Shown here: one piece after another, positions 15,546 to 24,555 of the stretch
How positions within the stretch are numbered: position 1 is the stretch's first letter
Layout of the letters: the number at the start of each line of letters is the position of its first letter
Assembly: GCA_024809215.1 (NCBI GenBank)
Contig: JANUBW010000005.1
Coordinates: 434,001 to 498,000 of the forward strand
Direction of reading: 5' to 3'
Source: Niastella sp. OAS944
GTDB taxonomy: Bacteria; Bacteroidota; Bacteroidia; Chitinophagales; Chitinophagaceae
Length of the DNA: 64,000 nt
Notes under the pieces: generated by a model
The model's input: the letters and a program-made list of their open reading frames with translations, nothing else
The model's database searches: none
Told to the model about the DNA's origin: nothing
Made by a program: the position numbers and the translations under genes

Positions 15546-16855
15546 AACGATTGTTATATACATTCCTTATGATTTCACTTGCAGGTTGTAAAGACCGTAT
15601 TCATAAAGAGCCAGTTTTTACGTCCGTGATCATTGGCCAGGTGATTGAACAAATGACTGAGGTAATGATCCATGACATAACAAATCCGCCACTGGCAGCG
15701 CGATTTTTTTCATATGCCTGTTTGGCCGGTTATGAAGTAGTCGCTCAAAATAATGCCACATATAAAAGCATGCATGAAGCTCTTAATGAATACCCCCACT
15801 GTAAGCGTCCGGATTCAATACCATCATACAACGTTCAATTAAGCGCTGTGCTGGCCATGTTACAAACTGCGCAAAAAATGCAGCCTTCGGAAAAACTGCT
15901 GGCAGCGTTTGAAAAGCATTTTATTGATTCCTGTAAAAGATCGGGCTTTAACGAAGAGACTATAAATAATTCCCTGCGTTATGCAAAAGCGGTAAGTAAA
16001 AAAATACTGGCCTATGCAAAGGCCGACCGTTATAATAAGATAAGTAATTATATCCGTTATACGCCGGTAGCCAAAGAAGGTTGCTGGTACCCTACCCCGC
16101 CCGGTTTTTTACCGGCGGTAGAACCATACTTCAGTACTGTTAGAACGTTGGCGCTTGATTCGTGCACACAATTTAAAGCACCGCCGCCTACTATCTTTTC
16201 AACCGGAAGAAAAACGGCTTTTTATAAATTACTTTTACAGAATTATGAGGAAGGCAAAGAGATGCCAATGGAGCATCGCGTTATTGCAGCATTCTGGGAT
16301 TGCAATCCTTTTGCCATCCAAGACGATGGTCATTTGATAATGAGTAGTAAAAAGATATCACCAGGCGCCCATTGGCTGGGCATTACCGGTATCGCCTGTT
16401 CAAAAGCCGGTAAAAATTTTGAAGATGCCATGCAGATCTATACAAATGTAGCCATTGGATTAATGGATGCATTTATCTGCTGCTGGGATGAAAAATTCCG
16501 CAGTAACCGTATTCGTCCGGAAACTGCCATTAGAAAATACATTGATCCGCATTGGACACCGGTATTACAAACACCGCCTTTTCCCGAATACCTGAGCGGG
16601 CATTCGGTTATATCAGCCTGTTCGGCCACCATTCTCACCCATTTCTTTGGCGAAAACTTTGCGTACACCGATAGTGTGGAAGTATCATATGGCCTGGCGC
16701 CAAGGCATTTTTCCTCTTTCAACCAGGCTGCACAGGAAGCAGCCATCAGTCGTTTTTACGGTGGCATCCACTTTATGGATGCTATTGAGAACGGGTTGAT
16801 TGCTGGCAATAAAGTGGGCAAATATGTGATCCAGAAACTGACAAACAGACAATAG
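15542..16855 (+). CDS. Vanadium-dependent haloperoxidase-like (PAP2 superfamily) lipoprotein
   Basis: A 437-residue protein with a lipoprotein signal (LMISLAGC, Cys 16). The catalytic pattern of vanadium haloperoxidases and acid phosphatases is present in order: K318 and R325-P326 in WDEKFRSNRIRP, S352-G353-H354 in FPEYLSGHS (the usual PSGH has Leu for Pro), and R404 with H410 in SRFYGGIH. The fold binds vanadate or phosphate; without biochemistry it could be a haloperoxidase or a phosphatase-like enzyme. It starts inside the stop codon of the FG-GAP gene (ATGA overlap), so the pair is coupled. Such FG-GAP/haloperoxidase pairs suggest a joint surface activity. It ends the sigma-led plus-strand cluster. 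Confidence 0.88.
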   Translation: MKRLLYTFLMISLAGCKDRIHKEPVFTSVIIGQVIEQMTEVMIHDITNPPLAARFFSYACLAGYEVVAQNNATYKSMHEALNEYPHCKRPDSIPSYNVQLSAVLAMLQTAQKMQPSEKLLAAFEKHFIDSCKRSGFNEETINNSLRYAKAVSKKILAYAKADRYNKISNYIRYTPVAKEGCWYPTPPGFLPAVEPYFSTVRTLALDSCTQFKAPPPTIFSTGRKTAFYKLLLQNYEEGKEMPMEHRVIAAFWDCNPFAIQDDGHLIMSSKKISPGAHWLGITGIACSKAGKNFEDAMQIYTNVAIGLMDAFICCWDEKFRSNRIRPETAIRKYIDPHWTPVLQTPPFPEYLSGHSVISACSATILTHFFGENFAYTDSVEVSYGLAPRHFSSFNQAAQEAAISRFYGGIHFMDAIENGLIAGNKVGKYVIQKLTNRQ

Positions 16856-16860
16856 TCAAT

Positions 16861-16937
16861 GTTACAGGTTGCAGGTTACAAGTTACAGGGAAAACCAATT
16901 GCGATCTCCTTGGTGCCTGAAACCTGTAACCTGAAAC
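16861..16937. repeat. GTTNCAR heptad hairpin between convergent genes
   Basis: The 5' arm is GTTACAG, GTTGCAG, GTTACAA, GTTACAG (16861-16888). The 3' arm is CTGAAAC, CTGTAAC, CTGAAAC (16917-16937), the reverse complement of the same words. The core around 16879 (CAAGTTACAGGGAAAACCAA) is identical to the core of the element at 23675. It lies between the haloperoxidase (+) and YhcH (-) stops, five bases after the former. Confidence 0.75.
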
Positions 16938-16946
16938 AATTTCTAT

Positions 16947-17402
16947 CTATCCAACTGCCACCTTAATAACCACTTTCTTTACAGGAGCAGCATTATCTAT
17001 CATAATATTCGGCATATGCAGATCGTGCGGGAAGAAAACCGCAAACATGCCGGCTTTTATAACCGAGAAAAAAGAAGGCTTTTCGCCCCACAGCATAAAA
17101 TCCTTCTCATCATCGTATGCTTTTGAAGGTTTTTGCGTGGTAAGCAAATCGTGGCCAATACGCTCTGCGCCGGAAACAATGTATTGAATATCGATATATT
17201 TCTTATGCGATTCCATTTGCTCGTTATCAGTAGCAATGGTGTCGTATTCATTTACAATGGCAAACAAATTGGTGCCGTCGAGTTCATATTTTCCCTTTTC
17301 AACTTTCGAAAAATCGGTGTTGGCCAGGTACTCAAATGCTTTTTTAAACAATGGGCCCTGGTTGTAATACAATTGTGCGTTAGACAGCAGATCGATGATC
17401 AT
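16947..17402 (-). CDS. YhcH/YjgK/YiaL family protein (DUF386)
   Basis: A 151-residue cytosolic protein of the YhcH/YjgK/YiaL (EbgC-like) cupin family. The hallmarks are present: ESHKKYIDIQYIVSG with the His and Gln-side ligands, and the C-terminal MFAVFFPHDLHMPN metal/carbohydrate-binding segment. Members act in sugar catabolism, for example on sialic acid derivatives or as a partner of evolved beta-galactosidase, and bind zinc. Length is normal. The porin gene lies upstream on the same strand, 146 bases away, which may indicate a sugar-uptake role, but no catabolic operon surrounds it. Confidence 0.9.
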   Translation of the reverse strand: MIIDLLSNAQLYYNQGPLFKKAFEYLANTDFSKVEKGKYELDGTNLFAIVNEYDTIATDNEQMESHKKYIDIQYIVSGAERIGHDLLTTQKPSKAYDDEKDFMLWGEKPSFFSVIKAGMFAVFFPHDLHMPNIMIDNAAPVKKVVIKVAVG

Positions 17403-17476
17403 CGGGTATAATTATGTTTTATTAGAGGCGAAAGGTACTTAAAAACATGCAACCTGGCATATACAAAGCGAAGCAT

Positions 17477-17550
17477 GAAGTAAGAAATAAGAAGTAGGAA
17501 AATGCAAAATTCAGGATCTTCTTACTTTTTACCCCCTACTTCTTACTTCT
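17477..17550. repeat. GAAGTAA/TACTTCT heptad hairpin at the porin 3' end
   Basis: The 5' arm is GAAGTAA, GAAATAA, GAAGTAG, GAAAATG (17477-17504). The 3' arm is TACTTTT, TACCCCC, TACTTCT, TACTTCT (17523-17550). A 16-bp part pairs with one mismatch. The 3' arm runs into the stop codon of the porin gene (minus strand, stop at 17549-17551), so the element is directly at its mRNA 3' end and upstream of yhcH. Confidence 0.7.
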
Positions 17551-18931
17551 AAAAGAAGATCTGATATTGTAACGTCACCGTATTCTTGCGTGCACCTTTT
17601 ACAATACCTGTAGCCACAGAGGTTTCATATGTTGGCCTGTTTTGCCAGTCAAGTGTGAACTTCGATCTATGGCCATTTATAAGGCAATTGATACCGGCAT
17701 TATATATTTCCATTGACTTTCCATTTAAACGATCGTATTTGGCATGTGTAAAGGAAGCATAGGGCATAAACCGGCTTTTGCTTTTCAAAAAGTTCTCAGG
17801 GAATAAATAGCCAACCTGCGTATAAATAACTTTTCCGGTGCCAAACATAGGATGCGAATTACCAAATGTAGGACCATGGCCGGTAATGGCACTGGGTGCA
17901 GATAACGAAGTACCATTGGCCGGGTTCATAGATCCGTTAAAACGCAAATAATCTTTACCATAATCGGTATTGAAAAATCCTGCGTAGGCCGAAATGGCGT
18001 CCTGTTTGCTGCTCAGCGGCATATCCAGAAAACTTTCAACTGCAAACAATTTCAGGTCTTCGTAAATGGTATCTGTGGGGTTTGGAATTTCCATATGCCA
18101 CATAGCGTCTTTCTGGTAAATACCGCCTACAGCAATGTTGAAGATCTTTTTCTTACCTAAATAAGTACCCGTCATATAGGGCGTGGTATGGTTCTCATGT
18201 TCGAAGAACTGGTAAATAAGATAACCCTGTTGTTGCAGTGTATGTCCGTACTGTGCAAAATTTGAAACGTTTGTAAGTCCGTTTTGCGCAGCGCCCGATG
18301 ATGTTATAGGAAAAGGATCACTCAGAATAAACCGGTAATCAAATTTACCTATCTGACCACGGGCGTAAACGCTCAGTTTACGGCTAAACTCATCCGTTTG
18401 GTCAACGGTCGTTTGCGCAAAAACGGGAACGTCCATGGTCATAATGGTACTAACACTTGGCTGTGAGAACCGCGATAAGCCGTTGGCGATGGTCAGTCCG
18501 CCACCAACTTTCAACTGATTGCCTTTTGAAAATTTGTATTCTCCCAACGCGTCGTGGAAAAAGGCATGCAGTTTACGGTTATTGCCGGTATTGTACTGGC
18601 TGTTGAAATTGTTCATGCCAAACTGGAAATACACAAATACCTTATCGGTTATTTGTCCAAACGCCTGAAAACGCGTTCTACGCAAACCGATATCAAATGT
18701 ATTATCCTTCACCCTGTTTTCAACCAGGGTGCCGGGATTGCTTTCATTAAAACGAAGCCAGGTTTGGTTCGATAAAGTGAATTGAAAATAATGACTGCCG
18801 CTTTGGTTAAGATTAAACTTCAATGCGTCTTTCTCTGGTTCCGGAGCCGGCGGGCCTTCGGCAGGTAAGCTAACCTGGGCATTAGAATACAACGACAGGC
18901 CTAAGCATGTCGCAAGAAATGCTGATCTCAT
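17549..18931 (-). CDS. Outer-membrane porin (phosphate-selective porin O/P-like)
   Basis: A 460-residue outer-membrane beta-barrel protein. Residues 1-19 are a signal peptide (LYSNAQ cleavage). The mature part starts with an acidic proline-rich linker, then alternating amphipathic strands (YFQFTLSNQTWLRFNES, FDIGLRRTRFQAFGQIT, VFVYFQFGMNNFN, RKLSVYARGQIGKFDYRF). It ends in a strand with terminal aromatic residues (TVTLQYQIFF), as expected for barrel insertion by BAM. The layout matches Bacteroidota porins annotated as OprO/OprP-like. Ion selectivity cannot be predicted. A heptad hairpin marks its 3' end, and yhcH follows on the same strand. Confidence 0.8.
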   Translation of the reverse strand: MRSAFLATCLGLSLYSNAQVSLPAEGPPAPEPEKDALKFNLNQSGSHYFQFTLSNQTWLRFNESNPGTLVENRVKDNTFDIGLRRTRFQAFGQITDKVFVYFQFGMNNFNSQYNTGNNRKLHAFFHDALGEYKFSKGNQLKVGGGLTIANGLSRFSQPSVSTIMTMDVPVFAQTTVDQTDEFSRKLSVYARGQIGKFDYRFILSDPFPITSSGAAQNGLTNVSNFAQYGHTLQQQGYLIYQFFEHENHTTPYMTGTYLGKKKIFNIAVGGIYQKDAMWHMEIPNPTDTIYEDLKLFAVESFLDMPLSSKQDAISAYAGFFNTDYGKDYLRFNGSMNPANGTSLSAPSAITGHGPTFGNSHPMFGTGKVIYTQVGYLFPENFLKSKSRFMPYASFTHAKYDRLNGKSMEIYNAGINCLINGHRSKFTLDWQNRPTYETSVATGIVKGARKNTVTLQYQIFF

Positions 18932-19068
18932 GGTAAGTTTCTTTTGGGTTTGTTTGGCCGCGAATATAGTACGGGAAGATTAAAATGAAATTAGAGAGGC
19001 CTTTATATATAAGCAGATTGTTCAGTTGAAAGAAAAGGCTTTCCAATTCATCGGAAGTATTTTACATT

Positions 19069-19236
19069 GAAAATATTGAGCGTTATTTTCAATTTGATGA
19101 CTCTTAAATTAAAAATAAAGCGCATTACTTTCAATTTGATCAGCCTTAGATTAGAAATAATCTGCCTTATTTTCACTTTGATGAGCGCTATATTAAAAGT
19201 AATATGCATTATTTTTAAATAGACGATCATCCAATT
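19069..19236. repeat. Four degenerate 42-bp tandem repeats
   Basis: Four contiguous units of exactly 42 bp (19069-19110, 19111-19152, 19153-19194, 19195-19236). Each has an A-rich start, a GCxTTATTTTCA-like middle and an AATTTGATGAnC…ATT end. A more degenerate unit may precede at 19027-19068. As 42 is a multiple of three, the minus strand reads as 14-residue I-K-L/V-K repeats from a start at 19230, but there is no signal of a real gene. The units lie between the porin and GH3 genes. Not a CRISPR: there are no constant repeats with unique spacers. Confidence 0.75.
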
Positions 19237-19438
19237 AAAAATCCTTTCCTGTGTAGATTATAGATTATGGTAAGAAGGCAATGAAACAGAAGAAAAATAT
19301 GGTAAGGGGCAAACAATCGAGTCGCCCAATAAAGACCTGGGCATGGTCATTTGGCTAAGCAGATCGAAAGAGGTACGAAACAAATGTAAACATTATTTTT
19401 TTATAATCATAATTTATTGATCGGGGTCATTTATTAAA

Positions 19439-19541
19439 GTTGCCGGATACCTGTTGCCGGGCCTTACATTCAGAACGCCGCCAAATAGTTAGCAGTCTGA
19501 AAATTCAAGGCCTGGAAACCGGTAACCAGAAACCCGGAAAC
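19439..19541. repeat. Heptad-word hairpin downstream of the GH3 gene
   Basis: The 5' arm is GTTGCCG, GATACCT, GTTGCCG plus GGCCTT (19439-19465). The 3' arm (19507-19533) is AAGGCC then TGGAAAC, CGGTAAC, CAGAAAC. The 27-nt arms pair with about seven mismatches, which fall mostly at the same positions of the 7-nt word. It sits just beyond the stop of the GH3 gene (minus strand), between it and the 42-bp repeats. Confidence 0.6.
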
Positions 19542-19545
19542 CTTT

Positions 19546-21923
19546 TTACTTACCAACTTTCAGCTCAGCCTTTTGCAGGTCGGCCGAGCTGCGGCCTACC
19601 ATGCATTCAAAGATGCCATCTTCTACTCCAAATTGCATATCAGCATTCCAAAAAGCCAGCTTGCTGGCATCAACGGTAAAGGAAATCGTTTTCGTTTGTG
19701 CCGGTTCAAGCGTAATACGGGCAAAATCTTTCAACTCTTTTACCGGCCGGGTTACACTGCTTACTTTTTGATGTATATATAATTGTACAATTTCATCGCC
19801 TGTCATACTTCCGGTGTTGGTAACATCAACTTCAACAATGCCATAAATTTCGCCACTTGAACCAGCAGAGGCCAAACTGGTCTTTTTGGGCGCGCCAGGC
19901 ATAACGATCCTTGGTTTTGAATAATTGAAGGTGGTATAACTTAACCCATGCCCAAAAGGGAACAAGGGTGTTTTATCTTCCATTACATAATTAAAGAATT
20001 GCGCGCTGGGTTTGTGATTGTAGAACACAGGGATCTGTCCAATTGAGCGGGGATATGTGATAGTGAGTTTTCCCGATGGATTTGTTTCGCCAAACAAAAT
20101 ATTGGCAAATGCATTACCAGCCTCTTCACCCATAAACCAACCATCAACAACCGCAGCAACATTTTGTACCACACCCGGAATTGCCAGGGGCCGGCCATGT
20201 GTTAAATAAACCACCACTGGTTTGCCTGTACCTACAATGGCTTTTACCAGCTCTTCCTGTTGACTTTGTAAACGCAAATCGGCCATATCGCCAAAGTGAT
20301 TGGGCGCCCAGGCCTCGCGCGACAATTGTTCGTTCTCCCCAATTGCCAGCACAACGATCTCTGCCTGTTGCGCAATTTTAACAGCTTCGTCAATCAGTTG
20401 GGCGTTTTCTTCTTTTGAAGGGAATATGATGGTATCAATGTATTGGTAATTATTCTGGCTTATGGTATCGCCATTGATGGTAATCCGGCAGCCTTTTGCA
20501 TACAGTACTTCGGCCCCCGCTGCTTTATTCTTAATGCCTTCCAATAAGGAAATGTTTTTACCGGGCAGGCCCGAATAGTCGCCCAAATAGTTTACGGCAG
20601 CCATAGGGCCAATTACCGCAATCTTTTTATACTGATCTTTCTTCAATGGTAACAAATTGCCCGGTGCGTTGCCAAAGGGCGTATTTTTTAGCAACACCAT
20701 CGATTCTTCGGCGATCTTTAGTGCCAACTGGCGGCCTTCGGTGTTAGCAGCATTTTGTTTTGCTTTTTCTATATCGATGGTTATTGCCTGCTCAAACAAA
20801 CCCAATTTAAATTTCAGTTCAAGTATTTTAGCAACAGCGCTATCGAGCGATCTTACACTGATCTTATTTTCTTTTACCAGTGTACCGAGGTGACGATAAT
20901 TCACTCCGTATGGCAAATCGGTTGTTACACCCGCATTAAAGGCTTTAAGTGCAGCAGCTTTTTGATCGGCAGCAATAAAATGTTTATTCCATAACTGCTC
21001 TATGCCAAACCAGTCGCTTACCACTACCCCGCCATAATTCCATTCTTTTCTTAATACATCTTTCAGCAACCATTTATTGGCGTGGGAAGGCATTCCATCT
21101 ATTTCATTATAAGAAGCCATAATACCGGCGGGGTTGGCATTTTTTATCACCAGGCGAAAAGGCTCCAGATGCGCCTCGCGAATAACCCGCATTGAATAGT
21201 TGGCGGGCGCCTGGTTGCTGCCACTCTCCGACTGGCCATGACCAGAGAAATGTTTTAAAGTAGCCGCCACATGGTCGGGCGCTATAGCTCCATTGGTGCT
21301 ACCCTGAAAACCGCGCACAATAGCGCTGCCCAGCATACCGCTCAGATAAGGATCTTCGCCAAGGGTTTCGCCAGTGCGGCCCCACCGTGGATCACGAACA
21401 ACATCGAGCACCGGCGCCAGCACCAGACTGGTGCCCCGTATGCGGGCCTGTTTTGCGGCGTGGGTGTAAAGCTTTTCAATAAGCACGGGGTCCCAACTGG
21501 ACGAAAGGCCAATACCATGGGGAAACACATCAACCTGGCGCTGTACCAATCCGTGGTGGGCTTCATCAATGAATATAATAGGAATACCCAGCCTGGTTTT
21601 ATTTACCATATAGTCCTGCAATCGGTTGCGGGCCGATATGGTTTGCTCAAGGGTTTCATCAAAGGCCGGGTTATCATACCCATTCCATTCTTGTACAGCG
21701 AATCGAGTTTGGCGGTATTGTTAAACAGTTTATCGTCGAGCCTGGGTCGGCCGGCATGCATGGTTTGCAACTGGGCCACTTTTTCTTCCAAGGTCATACG
21801 TGAGAGCAGATCGGCAACCCGTTTTGCTATGGGTTGTTTGGCATCTTTGTAAGCAGGTTGTTGCGCATAGGTATAGCTAAAGCAAACAACGAAAAAGGAA
21901 ACGAAAAGCGAAGCAAATTTCAT
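19546..21923 (-). pseudogene. bglX: Glycoside hydrolase family 3 beta-glucosidase, frameshifted
   Basis: Two adjacent frames make up one GH3 enzyme of about 790 residues. The first (from 21923) has a signal peptide (VVCFSYTYAQQ) and the start of the catalytic barrel (LLSRMTLEEKVAQLQTM), and drifts after YKNGMGMI. The second carries the rest: KTRLGIPIIFIDEAHHGL, the nucleophile region GGVVVSDWFGI, the GH3 C-terminal domain, and a fibronectin III-like tail with TNTGSMTGDEIVQLYI. The frames switch at about 21671-21675. Restoring one base (ATAAACCCGG for ATAACCCGG on the coding strand) would give MGMINPAFDETLEQT. The family hydrolyses terminal beta-glucosides in the periplasm. A real inactivation and a one-base sequence error are both possible; the lack of other lesions favours a recent event. 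Confidence 0.8.
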
Positions 21924-22270
21924 TTTGAACCATTGATTTTAGATAAGACAAATGTTCATACAAACTCACACTCGTTAGCAGAAATGCGACATTTACACGC
22001 GGGAAATCAATGAAATTTGGGTGGGAAGTAGCTAGAATGGGCTGAAGGTAGGAAAAAAATTAAATTCGGCTGAGCTGGTAATACCAATATGCAGGTCGAA
22101 ACCTGTCTCATTTCCATGGTTTTAGCAGATATATTGAACAAAATGCAACAGAACAACCCAGAATTTGATATTTTTTCATTTTTAACGTCACTATTAGAAA
22201 AAATACACATAATTCCCTTATAATCTGACGATATTTTAAGAATTTTGCAGCTTGATTTAAAATAAATAAA
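21924..22270. other. Divergent intergenic region between GH3 and leuC
   Basis: 347 bases with no credible gene. It should hold the promoters of the GH3 gene (minus) and leuC (plus). The AT-rich stretch just before leuC (about 22150-22270) shows no clear TAnnTTTG element, no leucine-rich leader peptide and no terminator-antiterminator pair that I can see. Confidence 0.6.
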
Positions 22271-23674
22271 ATGAGCAAAACCCCCGCTGCATTATTCGAC
22301 AAAGTATGGGATTCGCATGTGGTAAAGCATATTGACGATGGCCCCGATGTGTTGTTTATTGACCGGCATTTTATTCACGAGGTAACCAGCCCGGTAGCAT
22401 TTTTGGGTTTGGAAAGCCGGGGACTGAAAGTGATGTTCCCCGAGAAGACCTTCGCAACTGCCGATCATAACACGCCTACCATTAACCAGCACCTGCCCGT
22501 TCAGGACCCCCTGAGCGCCAACCAGCTGAAAGCCCTGGAAAGTAACTCGGCTAAATATGGTATTTCACACTGGGGATTGGGCAATCCTAAAAATGGTATT
22601 GTGCACGTTGTGGGTCCCGAAAACGGTATTACACTGCCAGGTATGACCATCGTTTGCGGCGATTCGCATACTTCTACCCACGGTGCGTTTGGCGCTATTG
22701 CATTTGGTATTGGTACGTCTGAAGTTGAGATGGTACTTTCAAGCCAGTGTATTATGCAGCCACGCCCCAAGAAAATGCGTATAAACGTAAACGGTAAACT
22801 GGGTAAAGGCATCGTTCCAAAGGATGTTGTGCTGTACATCATTTCTAAACTCACTGCCGCCGGTGCAACCGGTTACTTTGTAGAGTTTGCCGGTGATGTA
22901 TTTGAGAACATGACCATGGAAGGCCGTATGACCGTGTGCAACATGAGTATTGAAATGGGTGCACGTGGTGGTATGGTAGCTCCTGACGAAACCACGTTCA
23001 ACTACATAAAAGGCCGCGAAAAAGCACCTAAAGGCGAAGCCTGGGATAAAGCAGTAGCTTACTGGAAAACGCTGAAGAGCGACGAAGGCGCTTTCTTTGA
23101 TAAAGAATACAACTTCGACGCTGCCGATATTGAGCCAATGATCACCTACGGAACCAATCCGGGTATGGGTATCGGTATCACCAAAAAGATCCCTTCTGCC
23201 GAACAAATTGGCAGTGGTAAAGCCAGCTTTGATAAGTCATTAGCTTATATGGATTTCCATGAAGCTGATAATATGATCGGTAAAAAAGTTGATTATGTGT
23301 TTATTGGTAGCTGTACCAATGGCCGTATTGAAGACTTCCGCGCATTTGCATCTATTGTAAAAGGCCGTAAAAAAGCTGATCATGTAACTGCCTGGATCGT
23401 TCCTGGTTCGCACATTGTTGAAGCGCAAATTAAGGAAGAAGGTATTCTGGATATTCTGACTGAAGCAGGTTTCCAGTTACGTCAACCTGGTTGTTCAGCC
23501 TGTTTGGCCATGAACGACGACAAGATCCCAGCCGGCAAATACGCGGTAAGCACCAGCAACCGCAACTTTGAAGGCCGTCAGGGTCCTGGCGCAAGAACCA
23601 TGCTGGCAAGCCCACTGGTAGCTGCAGCCGCTGCGGTTACAGGGTTTGTAACTGATCCTCGCGAACTGATCTAA
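22271..23674 (+). CDS. leuC: 3-isopropylmalate dehydratase large subunit
   Basis: A 467-residue aconitase-family large subunit, normal length. It isomerises 2-isopropylmalate to 3-isopropylmalate in leucine synthesis, and in many bacteria the same enzyme also converts citramalate to 3-methylmalate. Visible motifs are the [20 protein letters not shown] loop (given in full at 20 residues) and the [4Fe-4S] ligands C348 (GSCTNGR), C408 and C411 ([10 protein letters not shown]), followed by the substrate-binding [12 protein letters not shown]. It starts with [18 protein letters not shown], typical for LeuC. First gene of a four-gene plus-strand operon; the LeuD partner follows after a 119-bp gap holding a heptad hairpin. 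Confidence 0.97.
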   Translation: MSKTPAALFDKVWDSHVVKHIDDGPDVLFIDRHFIHEVTSPVAFLGLESRGLKVMFPEKTFATADHNTPTINQHLPVQDPLSANQLKALESNSAKYGISHWGLGNPKNGIVHVVGPENGITLPGMTIVCGDSHTSTHGAFGAIAFGIGTSEVEMVLSSQCIMQPRPKKMRINVNGKLGKGIVPKDVVLYIISKLTAAGATGYFVEFAGDVFENMTMEGRMTVCNMSIEMGARGGMVAPDETTFNYIKGREKAPKGEAWDKAVAYWKTLKSDEGAFFDKEYNFDAADIEPMITYGTNPGMGIGITKKIPSAEQIGSGKASFDKSLAYMDFHEADNMIGKKVDYVFIGSCTNGRIEDFRAFASIVKGRKKADHVTAWIVPGSHIVEAQIKEEGILDILTEAGFQLRQPGCSACLAMNDDKIPAGKYAVSTSNRNFEGRQGPGARTMLASPLVAAAAAVTGFVTDPRELI

Positions 23675-23751
23675 GTTACAGGTTACAAGTTTCAAGTTAC
23701 AGGGAAAACCAACTTCGTGGTCCCTGAAACCTGGAACCTGCAACTTGAAAC
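23675..23751. repeat. GTTNCAR heptad hairpin between leuC and leuD
   Basis: Two 31-nt arms (23675-23705 and 23721-23751). Words of the 5' arm are GTTACAG, GTTACAA, GTTTCAA, GTTACAG; the 3' arm is CTGAAAC, CTGGAAC, CTGCAAC, TTGAAAC. The seven mismatches between arms all fall at positions 4 or 7 of the word. It begins right after the leuC stop codon and ends 42 bases before leuD. Confidence 0.8.
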
Positions 23752-23793
23752 AGATTCCTAATAACAATAACTTACTACTTATACAACAGTCAA

Positions 23794-24390
23794 ATGGCCT
23801 ACGATAAGTTTACAGTATTAAAGAGCACTGCGGTACCTATGCCCATCGAGAACGTAGATACCGATCAGATCATTCCGGCCCGTTTCTTAAAAGCCACTGA
23901 GCGCAAGGGATTTGGTGACAACCTGTTCCGCGACTGGCGCTTTGAGAACGACGGCACTCCTAAAAAAGACTTCGTTTTAAATAACCCCATCTACTCTGGT
24001 AAAATACTGGTGGGCGGTAAGAACTTCGGAAGCGGTAGCAGCCGTGAGCACGCAGCATGGGCCATATACGATTATGGTTTCCGTTGCGTAGTGAGCAGTT
24101 TCTTTGCCGATATCTTCAAGAACAACTCTTTGAACATTGGCATCTTACCCGTACAGGTAAGTGAAGCATTCCTCGATAAGATCTTCAAGGCAATTGAAGC
24201 CAATCCAAAAACTGAGCTGGAAGTAAACCTTCCCGAACAAAAGATCACTATCGTAGGCGACGGCGCTTCTGAGTCATTCGATATCAATGGCTATAAGAAG
24301 AACAATATGATGAATGGGTACGATGATATCGACTTTCTGCAAAGCCTGAAGTCTGACATTCAGACCCTGGCTACAAAAAGCATCTATTAA
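23794..24390 (+). CDS. leuD: 3-isopropylmalate dehydratase small subunit
   Basis: A 198-residue small (swivel) subunit of isopropylmalate isomerase, working with LeuC. Motifs are NVDTDQIIPARFLK near the N-terminus, the GSGSSREHAAWAIYDYGFR loop that closes the active site, and FFADIFKNNSLNIGILPV. The length is typical. Second gene in the leuC-leuD-synthase-leuB operon, flanked on both sides by heptad hairpins. Confidence 0.97.
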   Translation: MAYDKFTVLKSTAVPMPIENVDTDQIIPARFLKATERKGFGDNLFRDWRFENDGTPKKDFVLNNPIYSGKILVGGKNFGSGSSREHAAWAIYDYGFRCVVSSFFADIFKNNSLNIGILPVQVSEAFLDKIFKAIEANPKTELEVNLPEQKITIVGDGASESFDINGYKKNNMMNGYDDIDFLQSLKSDIQTLATKSIY

Positions 24391-24395
24391 TAAAT

Positions 24396-24546
24396 AAATC
24401 ACAAGAACCAAATTCCAAGATCCAAATAATAAATTCCAAATCCCAAATCACCAAGCTCCAAAACTTATATTCAAGTTGATTATTGAGTTATAGTGATTTG
24501 TTCTTTGGGTTCTTTTTTGGTTCTTGGAATTTGTGATTTGGAACTT
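24396..24546. repeat. AAATTCC-type heptad hairpin between leuD and the synthase gene
   Basis: The 5' arm is eight 7-nt words in unbroken register (24396-24451): AAATCAC, AAGAACC, AAATTCC, AAGATCC, AAATAAT, AAATTCC, AAATCCC, AAATCAC. The 3' arm (about 24493-24546) uses complements of the same words (GTGATTT, GTTCTTT; then GGTTCTT, GGAATTT, GTGATTT, GGAACTT) in a different order. It starts five bases after the leuD stop and ends just before the synthase start. Confidence 0.75.
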
Positions 24547-24555
24547 TACGTATTT

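Noticed and set aside
16861-16937. Plain bidirectional terminator for the convergent genes
   Set aside because: No T-tract on either side, and sister elements lie inside operons where termination would be harmful, so I class it with the heptad hairpins.
19048-19230. A 60-residue I-K-L-K repeat peptide on the minus strand
   Set aside because: It is the translation of the degenerate 42-bp tandem repeat. Sequence drift is not codon-biased and no regulatory signals are seen, so I record the repeat and not a CDS.
19069-19236. CRISPR array
   Set aside because: The units are contiguous and degenerate with no unique spacers and no cas genes nearby.
21271-21852. Long open frame on the plus strand across the GH3 gene
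   Set aside because: It is antisense to a clear GH3 coding region and has no recognisable protein features.
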